From contig JAHJDQ010000171.1 of assembly GCA_018812355.1 (NCBI GenBank), positions 1-15,939 of the forward strand: a DNA stretch of 15,939 nucleotides. The letters are read 5' to 3'. Source of the DNA: Nanobdellota archaeon. Its GTDB lineage: Archaea > Nanobdellota > Nanobdellia > Woesearchaeales > GW2011-AR9. The position numbers and the translations under genes were made by a program. Positions 7,009-12,569 of the stretch are shown piece after piece. The first letter of the stretch is position 1, and the number at the start of each line of letters is the position of its first letter. The notes under the pieces are model-generated. The model saw only the letters and a list, made by a program, of their open reading frames with translations, did no database searches and was not told where the DNA came from.

Positions 7009-7779
7009 ATGGTCTTTGGCTTGGCGATTGCGCCATCAATTGTAATTTTAATCTTATTATTCCTCTTAGCAGGAATGAAGGTTGTTAAAGAATATGAACG
7101 GGGAGTAAGATTTACCTTAGGAAAATATAAAGGAATGATGAAGCCTGGTTTACGTTTAGTCATTCCAGTTATTCAATCATGGGAAAGGGTCGATTTAAGA
7201 GTTAAAGCAGTTGATGTTCCTGATCAAGATTGTATCACTAAAGATAATGTCTCGGTTAAGGTTAATGCAGTGTTATATTTTAAAGTTTCCGAAGCTGAAA
7301 AAGCGATAATTCAGGTTGAAAATTATTTTTATGCGACCTCTCAACTATCACAAACTACGATGCGAGATGTTGTCGGAGAAGTCACTTTAGATGAATTATT
7401 AAAAGAAAGAGATCGAGTCTCTCACCGTATTCAACAGATTGTTGACAAAGCTACTGATCCTTGGGGAGTTAAGGTAGATTCCGTCGAGCTTAAACATATT
7501 GAATTGCCAGATGATATGAAAAGAACCATGGCTAAGGAAGCAGAAGCAGAAAGGGAGAAAAGAGCTGTCATCATTACTGCTGAAGGCGAAGTCCTGGCTG
7601 CTAAAAATATGTCTAAAGCTGCTGAGATGCTTTCTAAAGTGCCCGGTGCTTTACATCTAAGAACTTTGCAAAGTATTAACGACATTTCTTCAGATCAAAG
7701 TAATACAATTGTTTTTGCTGTTCCTTTAGATATTCTGAAAGCTTTCGAGGGATTTGGTAATATGAACCAGAAAAAATAA
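7009..7779 (+). CDS. Stomatin/slipin-type SPFH (band 7) membrane protein
   Basis: One N-terminal membrane segment (about 4-22) is followed by an SPFH/band 7 domain: VVKEYERGVRFTLGKYKGMMKPGL, VIPVIQSWERVDLRVKAVDVPDQDCITKDNVSVKVNAVLYFKV in part, then TLDELLKERDRV and the AEAEREKRAVIITAEGE heptad-like helix typical of slipins. Length, 256 residues, is normal. Members form oligomeric membrane scaffolds. Archaeal slipins often sit beside an NfeD-type protease; none is next to it here. A T-rich stretch follows the stop, and alkD starts 17 nt later. Confidence 0.94.
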   Translation: MVFGLAIAPSIVILILLFLLAGMKVVKEYERGVRFTLGKYKGMMKPGLRLVIPVIQSWERVDLRVKAVDVPDQDCITKDNVSVKVNAVLYFKVSEAEKAIIQVENYFYATSQLSQTTMRDVVGEVTLDELLKERDRVSHRIQQIVDKATDPWGVKVDSVELKHIELPDDMKRTMAKEAEAEREKRAVIITAEGEVLAAKNMSKAAEMLSKVPGALHLRTLQSINDISSDQSNTIVFAVPLDILKAFEGFGNMNQKK

Positions 7780-7796
7780 TTTTTTTATTTTTTATT
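7780..7796 (+). terminator. T-rich stretch between stomatin and AlkD genes
   Basis: Immediately after the stomatin stop come two runs of six or more T broken by single A's, right up to ATG 7797. Archaeal RNA polymerase often terminates at such U-runs. Whether alkD is read through or separately initiated is unclear; no convincing TATA box is seen for it. Confidence 0.4.
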
Positions 7797-8492
7797 ATGC
7801 TATCAAAACTTAAACAAGATCTGCAGAACTTAACCAATCCGCACCAAGCTAAATTACTGCAAGGTTTCTTTAAAACCGGCCCTGGACAATACGGAGAAGG
7901 AGATATTTTCTTAGGAATTAAAGTGCCAGTTCAAAGAACAGTAGCTAAAAAGTACAAAGAGCTACTCTTAAAAGACCTGCAAACTTTACTCAACAGCAAA
8001 ATTCATGAGGAACGTTTAATCTCTTTATTCATTTTAATCGACCAATACAATAAATCAGATCATAAAAAAGAAATTGTTGACTTCTACTTAAAAAATACTA
8101 AAAACATTAATAATTGGGATTTAGTTGATCTTTCCGCTCCAAAAATCCTTGGCAATTACTTATTAAACAATGACCGAAAAATTCTATACTGGCTTGCTCA
8201 ATCCACTAACTTATGGGAAAAAAGAATTTCCGTCTTAGCAACTTTCGCTTTCATCAAAAACAACCAATTCCAAGACTCTCTAAAAATATCACAAATTCTC
8301 CTCAACGACTCCCACGATTTAATTCATAAAGCTGTTGGTTGGATGTTAAGAGAAATCGGGAAAAAAGACCAAACAGTGGAAGAAAAATTCCTTAAACAAC
8401 ATTACAAAAAGATGCCCAGAACCATGTTAAGATATGCCATTGAAAAATTTGATGAACCCTTAAGAAAACAATATCTACATTCACAAATCTAA
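7797..8492 (+). CDS. AlkD-like DNA alkylation repair glycosylase
   Basis: A 231-residue HEAT-like helical repeat protein of the AlkC/AlkD family, which excises bulky or cationic alkylated bases without base flipping. Key residues by comparison with Bacillus AlkD are present: NNWDLVD supplies Trp107 and Asp111 (W-x3-D), WEKRISVL supplies Arg143, and AVGWMLREIG supplies Trp182. The N-terminal FKTGPGQYGEGD is also a family hallmark. Length matches the family. It lies 17 nt after the stomatin gene; a functional link is not obvious. A 9-bp hairpin followed by a T-run lies about 30 nt after its stop. Confidence 0.93.
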   Translation: MLSKLKQDLQNLTNPHQAKLLQGFFKTGPGQYGEGDIFLGIKVPVQRTVAKKYKELLLKDLQTLLNSKIHEERLISLFILIDQYNKSDHKKEIVDFYLKNTKNINNWDLVDLSAPKILGNYLLNNDRKILYWLAQSTNLWEKRISVLATFAFIKNNQFQDSLKISQILLNDSHDLIHKAVGWMLREIGKKDQTVEEKFLKQHYKKMPRTMLRYAIEKFDEPLRKQYLHSQI

Positions 8493-8522
8493 AACTACTT
8501 TCTTACTTCCCGCAAGGAAAGC

Positions 8523-9605
8523 TCAAAGTGATATTATCACTTTTTTGTTCTTTAAATCAACTTTTGAAATCTTCTTTTCTTTCTTCAACTCCTCAGCAAC
8601 TTCTGACCACTCCTTTCCCTTGCGCAACTCTTTCACAATATCTAATAATTTTTGTAAAGGCGTATATTTCTCATAAATCAACTCGCCTTTTTTGGTATTC
8701 AATTCTATTCTTTCTTCTTGCTTCTTAATTGCTTCTTCCTGCTGATTAACTCTCCCTATTAATGTTCCAATTCTTCTTTCATATGGAGAAACAACAATAA
8801 ATGGATTTAAAGTATTGATCGCTTCATTGTAAGTTTTTGTTTTCTTCTTCTCTTTCTTCTCCAACAAAGCAAACGGGGTAATCTCTTCTTCATAAATAAA
8901 TCCAGCAGGCTCCTCAATCAACTTTTTAATTTTCTTAATACTCTTAATAATCACTGCTGGTGTTTTAGCATCTACTTCTTGTGGTAGGCAATTTTTATCC
9001 ACTTCGGCTAACTTACAAACCTCTTCCGCGTATAATCCTCCTAGTCCTGCTTCTGTTGCTAAAGAAGTTGCTAGGTTCTTCTTCTCACTCTTTTGCAAAA
9101 TACTTTCCAATTCCTTCTCACTTAATTCTTTCCAATTTACTCTCACTGCTGGAAAAACATATTTCTCTTTTGCTTGCACAATTCTTTCTTTCCAGATCTG
9201 TCTTTCTAACAAGCCAATAATATTATACTCTTCATCAACCAAGATAATGTTTCCTTTCGAATACAATTCAATAATCAAATAATATTTCTCCTTCTTTTCT
9301 AATTCAAAAACAACAATTCTCTCAGCATCTTTTTGATAAAAGTTTTTAATAAAAGCATTACTCAAATACTTCCGCAATTGCATACAAAATCCCGAAGGCC
9401 GTAAAGGCGCATCTTTTTTAGAAGTCAAGCAAAGAAATTTTCCCGGAATAATCTTCAAATACTGCTTTCCTTCTCCTGGAGCATGTAATTGTAAGATTAA
9501 CTCTTTTTTCTCTTGATGATAAATCTGTGATATCTTGCCTTTTACTAGGAACTGTAGTTCATTCATTACTGCTGTTAATTCTAACGAGGTTAATCCTTTC
9601 TTCAT
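8523..9605 (-). CDS. Rqc2/RqcH/NEMF homologue (NFACT-N), lacking the NFACT-R half
   Basis: The N-terminus (MKKGLTSLELTAVMNELQ, LVKGKISQIYH, LRPSGFCMQLRKYLSNAFI) and residues to about 130 are an NFACT-N domain. A helix-hairpin-helix-like region follows (about 185-235), then coiled coil (about 275-345). Family members bind 60S/50S-peptidyl-tRNA and direct C-terminal tailing of stalled chains. Archaeal homologues are usually near 650 residues with a second coiled-coil strand and an NFACT-R domain; this one stops at 360, at the tip of the coiled coil. The tRNA-binding Asp-Arg pair appears as Glu95-Arg96 (AERIVVF). Downstream DNA is alkD in antisense, so the missing half is not in the adjacent frames. 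It is probably a split gene or a shortened form. Confidence 0.88.
   Translation of the reverse strand: MKKGLTSLELTAVMNELQFLVKGKISQIYHQEKKELILQLHAPGEGKQYLKIIPGKFLCLTSKKDAPLRPSGFCMQLRKYLSNAFIKNFYQKDAERIVVFELEKKEKYYLIIELYSKGNIILVDEEYNIIGLLERQIWKERIVQAKEKYVFPAVRVNWKELSEKELESILQKSEKKNLATSLATEAGLGGLYAEEVCKLAEVDKNCLPQEVDAKTPAVIIKSIKKIKKLIEEPAGFIYEEEITPFALLEKKEKKKTKTYNEAINTLNPFIVVSPYERRIGTLIGRVNQQEEAIKKQEERIELNTKKGELIYEKYTPLQKLLDIVKELRKGKEWSEVAEELKKEKKISKVDLKNKKVIISL
8525..8546 (+). terminator. Hairpin plus T-run downstream of the AlkD gene
   Basis: AAAGTGATA / TATCACTTT form a perfect 9-bp inverted repeat around T8534, followed by further Ts (T6 at 8541-8546, partly in the stem). On the + strand this has the shape of an intrinsic terminator for alkD. 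It lies inside the last codons of the convergent NFACT-N gene. Confidence 0.5.
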
Positions 9606-9625
9606 AGAACGGTAAAATCTCTTCT

Positions 9626-9635
9626 CTTAAATATA
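9626..9635 (-). promoter_or_regulatory. TATA box of the NFACT-N gene
   Basis: TATATTTAAG on the minus strand is centred about 25 nt before ATG 9605. There is no Shine-Dalgarno, so a leaderless mRNA is likely although a same-strand gene ends only 46 nt upstream. Confidence 0.6.
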
Positions 9636-9651
9636 CTTTTCTAAAATTTCA

Positions 9652-10230
9652 TTATGGATATAATCCATAAAGTGGAGTCGTTTGAGGTGTTTGAGCATAC
9701 ATAAAATGTTTTCCTTCGCCTAAAGTGTCCAAAATCTGGTCAATTTCCATATCAGAGGGTCCAGGGAATGGTTGTTGAAATGGGTCAATTATTGGTGTAT
9801 CTTGAAGAGAAGTTTCTAGTGCTTGAGATCTGCCACGATACAATTGTGCAGTAGCAGCCATCTTACCTAATCCAATAAGTTCATCAACAGAAACTTGAGT
9901 TACTCTATCTTCAACGCCAGGCAAAGAATATTTTGCTGTTAATTGCGGATCAACAAAAGCTTCTCTTCTTTTTTGATAAACACTTACTTCTTCCAATACT
10001 TGCCCTGGAATAGCATAATCGCCAGTTGTCATATCGTGTTCATCCAATTCCATTTGCGGAGTTAAGTCCATAATTGGTTCTTGAGCCCCTAGATAATCTT
10101 TAGCCATTCTTATTATTTCTACGGATACTCTAGTTTTTGGGGCGCAAAGGAATTTATCGCCTCTGGCAAGAGCATATCTATGTGGTCTAAACCTACTCGC
10201 TTCCATTCCTAATTGTGTATCCATTGTCAT
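9652..10230 (-). CDS. Hypothetical acidic soluble protein (192 aa)
   Basis: No family recognised. No membrane segment or signal peptide. The first 60 residues are mixed (RFRPHRYALARGDKFLCAP, VSVEIIRMAKDYLG); the central part is acidic and helical (VEDRVTQVSVDELIGLGKM). The last 50 residues are Pro/Gln/Thr-rich (IIDPFQQPFPGP, QTPQTTPLYGLYP) and probably disordered. It contains one Cys. Unlike most genes here it appears to have a leader of about 24 nt, with a G-rich Shine-Dalgarno-like GGGAG/GGGGAGA, after a TATA box near 10280. It diverges from the double Lrp regulator. The frame is long and clean, so it is likely real. Confidence 0.7.
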   Translation of the reverse strand: MTMDTQLGMEASRFRPHRYALARGDKFLCAPKTRVSVEIIRMAKDYLGAQEPIMDLTPQMELDEHDMTTGDYAIPGQVLEEVSVYQKRREAFVDPQLTAKYSLPGVEDRVTQVSVDELIGLGKMAATAQLYRGRSQALETSLQDTPIIDPFQQPFPGPSDMEIDQILDTLGEGKHFMYAQTPQTTPLYGLYP

Positions 10231-10274
10231 TTTTATTATCTCCCCATCACTCCCTTATTATATCTCATAGTAGA

Positions 10275-10284
10275 TAATATATAT
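10275..10284 (-). promoter_or_regulatory. Likely TATA box of the 192-aa gene
   Basis: An AT-only alternating stretch (ATATATATTATC on the minus strand) is centred about 50 nt before ATG 10230. It predicts a start near 10254 and a short leader holding the G-rich ribosome-binding-like site. Confidence 0.4.
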
Positions 10285-10319
10285 GATACCTCTGAATAAA
10301 AACCTAGCATTTTTCGTAA

Positions 10320-10329
10320 AATTTATAAA
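10320..10329 (+). promoter_or_regulatory. TATA box of the double Lrp/AsnC regulator
   Basis: AATTTATAAA is centred about 29 nt before ATG 10354, consistent with a transcript starting a few bases before the start codon. Confidence 0.55.
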
Positions 10330-10353
10330 CAATGGGAGAATTAAGCAACTAAT

Positions 10354-11376
10354 ATGCGTGTTTTAGCCCAAAACGAACAAAAAGTGAAGTTAGACGTCAT
10401 TAATCAGAAATTACTTTATTTATTAGCCCAAAATGCTCGTTATTCTTACTCCACTTTAGCAAAACAAGTTAAACTATCCCGGGAAGCAGTTAAACAACGA
10501 ATGCAACGTTTACAGGAAAAACAAGTAATTCTCGGTTTTCAAACTTTGATTGATCCGCAAAAGCTTGGTTTAGCTTCATTTCATCTCTTTATGCAGCTAA
10601 ATAATCCTCAACAAGCTGAAGAGATCTCCACTAAATTAACTGCTGATGGGGATATTAACGCTTTAATTCAATATCAAGGCAGATTTGACTTTGAAGTAGC
10701 TTATTTGTTGAAAGATTTACCAAGCTTAAACCAAAAGATAACAGAGCTTAAAGACATCCGTAATTATGAACTTTGTTTTCTTTTAAAGACAATTATTTCA
10801 AAAACTTATCCTCAGTGTATGTATGATTTTAAAATTCCCGGATTTAAAGTAAGTAAGGATGGTTCATTCCAGAGCCATTTTTCTAAAGCAAAAGGTGAAA
10901 AGATTAAACTTGATCAACACGATTTAAAACTTTTACAGCTCTTGTGTCAAGATGCCCGCATGAGCACTGTTAATCTTGCTTCTAAACTTAAATTAAGTGT
11001 TGATACGGTTATTTACCGCATAAAAAAACTTATCTCTGCCCAAATTATCCAAGAATTCCGTCCAACGATTAATTATGCCGCCCTTGGCTATAGTGTTTAT
11101 GCTTTATTCTTCCGCTTTAAGAATCTCACAAAAGAAAAAGAAGCTAAATTCAAGCAATATATTCAACAACACCGGAATTTTCTTTGGTCGGTCCAGTGTT
11201 TGGGCCCTTTTAACAATATTTCTTACATTATTGTTAAGGACACTTTTGATTTTCATAAAGTAGTTAATCAGTTTAGGGAAGAGTTTCACGACGTACTAGA
11301 TTCTTATGAAAGTCTGCTTAGTTTCGCCGAGTATAAATATACTTATTTTCCTGAAAGAATTCTAAATAAGAAATAA
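10354..11376 (+). CDS. Tandem Lrp/AsnC-family transcription regulator
   Basis: This 340-residue protein contains two Lrp/AsnC units. Unit 1: helix-turn-helix at about 12-62 (LLYLLAQNARYSYSTLAKQV...SREAVKQRMQRLQEKQVI) and a RAM-like domain at about 70-160. Unit 2: helix-turn-helix at about 183-240 (LLQLLCQDARMSTVNLASKL, SVDTVIYRIKKLISAQII) and a second RAM-like domain to the end. Ordinary Lrp proteins are about 150 residues and form octamers, so a fused pair would self-assemble differently. RAM domains usually sense amino acids; the effector is unknown. The last stop base coincides, on the other strand, with the discriminator base of tRNA-Cys. Confidence 0.87.
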   Translation: MRVLAQNEQKVKLDVINQKLLYLLAQNARYSYSTLAKQVKLSREAVKQRMQRLQEKQVILGFQTLIDPQKLGLASFHLFMQLNNPQQAEEISTKLTADGDINALIQYQGRFDFEVAYLLKDLPSLNQKITELKDIRNYELCFLLKTIISKTYPQCMYDFKIPGFKVSKDGSFQSHFSKAKGEKIKLDQHDLKLLQLLCQDARMSTVNLASKLKLSVDTVIYRIKKLISAQIIQEFRPTINYAALGYSVYALFFRFKNLTKEKEAKFKQYIQQHRNFLWSVQCLGPFNNISYIIVKDTFDFHKVVNQFREEFHDVLDSYESLLSFAEYKYTYFPERILNKK

Positions 11377-11477
11377 GGGCCAGGAGGGACTCGAATTCGA
11401 GATCAATTGGAAATCCAATCAATTCCCTCGATCCGCTCCTCTGCAGGGAGCTGCATTAGCCGCTTTGCCACTGACCC
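11376..11477 (-). tRNA. tRNA-Cys(GCA) with a 29-nt T-arm intron
   Basis: On the minus strand: acceptor GGGTCAG/CTGGCCC (one G-U pair), D-arm GCAA...ATGC, anticodon stem GCTCC/GGAGC closing loop CTGCAGA with anticodon GCA (11442-11444), variable region GGATC, T-stem GAGGG/CCCTC and T-loop TTCGAGT. The T-stem closes only after removing 11396-11424, between positions 53 and 54. The discriminator is U73 (11376), as expected for tRNA-Cys, and CCA is not encoded. Mature length is 73 nt. Its 5' half overlaps the end of the homing endonuclease frame. No convincing TATA box of its own is seen, so it may be processed from a transcript that also covers the endonuclease gene. Confidence 0.93.
11396..11424 (-). 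other. 29-nt BHB intron in tRNA-Cys at position 53/54
   Basis: Exon CGAG pairs with intron CTCG (4-bp central helix). The flanking 3-nt bulges are GGA and AAT, with cuts after their second bases. A 9-bp inner helix (two G-U pairs) closes on loop ATTT. Splicing gives exactly GAGGG-TTCGAGT-CCCTC. There is no clear outer helix, so this is the relaxed HBh' form. The TGA of the endonuclease frame lies inside it at 11419-11421. Confidence 0.9.
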
Positions 11478-12156
11478 TTAATGCATAAAGAAGCTTTTTT
11501 CGCTTCTCAGGGTGATCAAAACCAACATACTTTAAAAAGTTTCTGAATGAGGATTTTTCAATGTCGATATGTACATTATAACTTATACTCCCATCCTTTC
11601 TTATATTTAACTTATAACATCTGACAGGAGAAGATTTAATTTTAAATTCTTTTAGCATCGATCTAATTTGTTCAAAATATTTTATTCCAGAATCGAGAAT
11701 CTCTTTATTTTTAGCCATTCTCAAGCTCATTCTCCATCTTTTATTCTTTATGCAGAAGATACTGCCTTCGGCATCATATAATCCTTTAAGATAAGCTATT
11801 TTGAGATTGGGATTGCCCTTAAATATCCAGTTAGGTACTTCAAATGGATTATTTGTTTTGTTTCCAACAGGGGTTCCAATATCTCTCAGAAATATACTTA
11901 TCGGTTTAGATATGAAAAAGATTTTATATCTTTTTATTGGATTTGGGTTTTTTCCGACAGGTCTTTGATCTAAGTACAATTTGCCCTTAATATTAAATAA
12001 TTCGATGAATTTTCTTTCTACAGATTTAATCTCTGATATACTTTTCGAGTAAAATGAAGCAATATGTCTGTGGCCTTGAATTTGTAAATGCCCGTCACTT
12101 GTTAAATCGGCAACAAGTCTTGCTAGTTTTGGATTGGTTAGTAAATGTTTATACAT
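11419..12156 (-). CDS. LAGLIDADG homing endonuclease
   Basis: Two LAGLIDADG helices are visible: LARLVADLTSDGHL near the N-terminus and IAYLKGLYDAEGSI in the middle. Between and after them lie the basic beta regions of such enzymes (KRYKIFFISKPI, RWRMSLRMAKNKEIL, YNVHIDIEKSSF). A monomeric two-motif enzyme making a double-strand break at an asymmetric site is expected. ATG 12156 is chosen because GAGGTGAT lies six bases before it; the frame is open further up to 12249. The natural C-terminus seems to be HPEKRKKLLYAL, followed by about 19 residues encoded by tRNA-Cys and its intron. It stands between two intron-bearing tRNAs rather than inside an intron. Confidence 0.88.
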   Translation of the reverse strand: MYKHLLTNPKLARLVADLTSDGHLQIQGHRHIASFYSKSISEIKSVERKFIELFNIKGKLYLDQRPVGKNPNPIKRYKIFFISKPISIFLRDIGTPVGNKTNNPFEVPNWIFKGNPNLKIAYLKGLYDAEGSIFCIKNKRWRMSLRMAKNKEILDSGIKYFEQIRSMLKEFKIKSSPVRCYKLNIRKDGSISYNVHIDIEKSSFRNFLKYVGFDHPEKRKKLLYALRVSGKAANAAPCRGADRGN

Positions 12157-12160
12157 TTTT

Positions 12161-12168
12161 ATCACCTC
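12161..12168 (-). promoter_or_regulatory. Shine-Dalgarno of the homing endonuclease gene
   Basis: GAGGTGAT on the minus strand, with six bases between GAGGTG and ATG 12156. Motif and spacing are identical to those before the 80-aa membrane protein at 4113. Confidence 0.8.
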
Positions 12169-12203
12169 TTTGTTTTTCATCCTCTTAAAACAAAGAGTTA
12201 TTA

Positions 12204-12292
12204 GAAAAAGAGCGAGTCTAGCGGAACTCACAAAAAACTTTTCTTCCATGGGAAAAAAGTTTTTGTTAAGAGTTTTGCGTCAGCTCTTTTTC
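12204..12292 (-). repeat. 89-nt imperfect hairpin in the endonuclease leader
   Basis: Outer arms 12204-12213 and 12283-12292 are perfect complements (10 bp). Inner arms continue with GAGTT/AACTC-type pairing and long A/T-rich pairing with a few mismatches, to an apex at CCATGG (12246-12251). Both arms are centred on 12248. The predicted TSS falls at the foot of the hairpin, so it would form the first 90 nt of the endonuclease mRNA. It could also be a small structured RNA or a mobile hairpin. Confidence 0.75.
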
Positions 12293-12315
12293 ATTTATTC
12301 TTGGAAATTTCTTAG

Positions 12316-12323
12316 TATATAAA
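12316..12323 (-). promoter_or_regulatory. TATA box upstream of the endonuclease leader
   Basis: TTTATATA on the minus strand is centred about 26 nt before an ATG at 12294. That ATG opens a four-codon frame (Met-Lys-Lys-Ser-stop) in phase with the endonuclease. Transcription from here would place the 89-nt hairpin at the 5' end and give a leader of roughly 138 nt before ATG 12156. Confidence 0.55.
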
Positions 12324-12386
12324 TTCTATCCGCACTTGTCCAGTGGGGAGTGGCTTAGAAAATAAGTGGACCCGGAGGGATTCGAA

Positions 12387-12415
12387 TTCGTGAAGATTTA
12401 GTTATCTAAACCTTT
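12387..12415 (-). other. 29-nt BHB intron in tRNA-Arg at position 53/54
   Basis: Exon CGTG pairs with intron CACG, with bulges GGA and AAT cut after their second bases. A 9-bp inner helix (one G-U pair) closes on loop ATAA. Layout and length match the tRNA-Cys intron exactly although the stem sequence differs. Confidence 0.9.
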
Positions 12416-12439
12416 CCCACGATCCCCGGCTTAGAAGGC

Positions 12440-12458
12440 TTACACGAAAAGATATTCT
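12440..12458 (-). other. 19-nt BHB intron in tRNA-Arg anticodon stem (29/30)
   Basis: Exon GCAC pairs with intron GTGT (one G-U). The bulges are CGA and AAG, cut after their second bases. A short inner stem GAA/TTC closes a 6-nt loop. Removal joins ACCG to GCCTTCTAA and restores the CCGGC/GCCGG anticodon stem, as in archaeal tRNA-Arg(UCU). Confidence 0.82.
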
Positions 12459-12514
12459 CGGTGCCCTATCCAGGCTAGGCTACGGGTCCAATAGTATGCT
12501 AAAACAGCAAATAA

Positions 12515-12522
12515 CTTTTAAA
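12515..12522 (-). promoter_or_regulatory. TATA box of tRNA-Arg
   Basis: TTTAAAAG on the minus strand is centred about 29 nt before the mature tRNA 5' end, allowing a short 5' extension for RNase P. Confidence 0.5.
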
Positions 12523-12541
12523 CGTTTCGTCACAGAAATAA

Positions 12542-12549
12542 TTATATAG
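12542..12549 (+). promoter_or_regulatory. TATA box of the 73-aa gene and its operon
   Basis: TTATATAG is centred about 25 nt before ATG 12570, so the first gene is probably leaderless. It faces away from the tRNA-Arg promoter. Confidence 0.5.
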
Positions 12550-12569
12550 TTCTAAACAGTTCAAAAAAT

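Larger units (their letters stand above)
12367..12489 (-). tRNA. tRNA-Arg(UCU) with two introns
   Basis: On the minus strand: acceptor GGACCCG/CGGGTCC with A73 (12367), D-arm GCCT...GGGC with GG in the loop, anticodon stem CCGGC/GCCGG closing loop CTTCTAA with anticodon TCT (12433-12435), T-loop TTCGAAT. The anticodon stem forms only after removing 12440-12458, and the T-arm only after removing 12387-12415. Mature length is 75 nt and CCA is not encoded. The T-stem is GTGGG/CCCTC, leaving a U50-U64 mismatch. TTTAAAAG at 12515-12522 is a plausible TATA box. Confidence 0.92.

Noticed and set aside
11075..11289. Short frames on both strands within the Lrp regulator gene
   Set aside because: Shadows of a conserved coding region, without promoter or ribosome-binding signals.
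12157..12249. Longer endonuclease start at ATG 12249
   Set aside because: That ATG is at the apex of the leader hairpin with no ribosome-binding site; ATG 12156 has one.
12249..12294. Readthrough of TGA from ATG 12294 into the endonuclease frame
   Set aside because: The frame is in phase, but TGA is used as a normal stop elsewhere in the window (NFACT-N, top6A) and no recoding element is evident.
11477..12367. Endonuclease gene as the content of one large tRNA intron
   Set aside because: Both flanking tRNAs are complete by themselves once their short introns are removed, so no split tRNA spans the gene.
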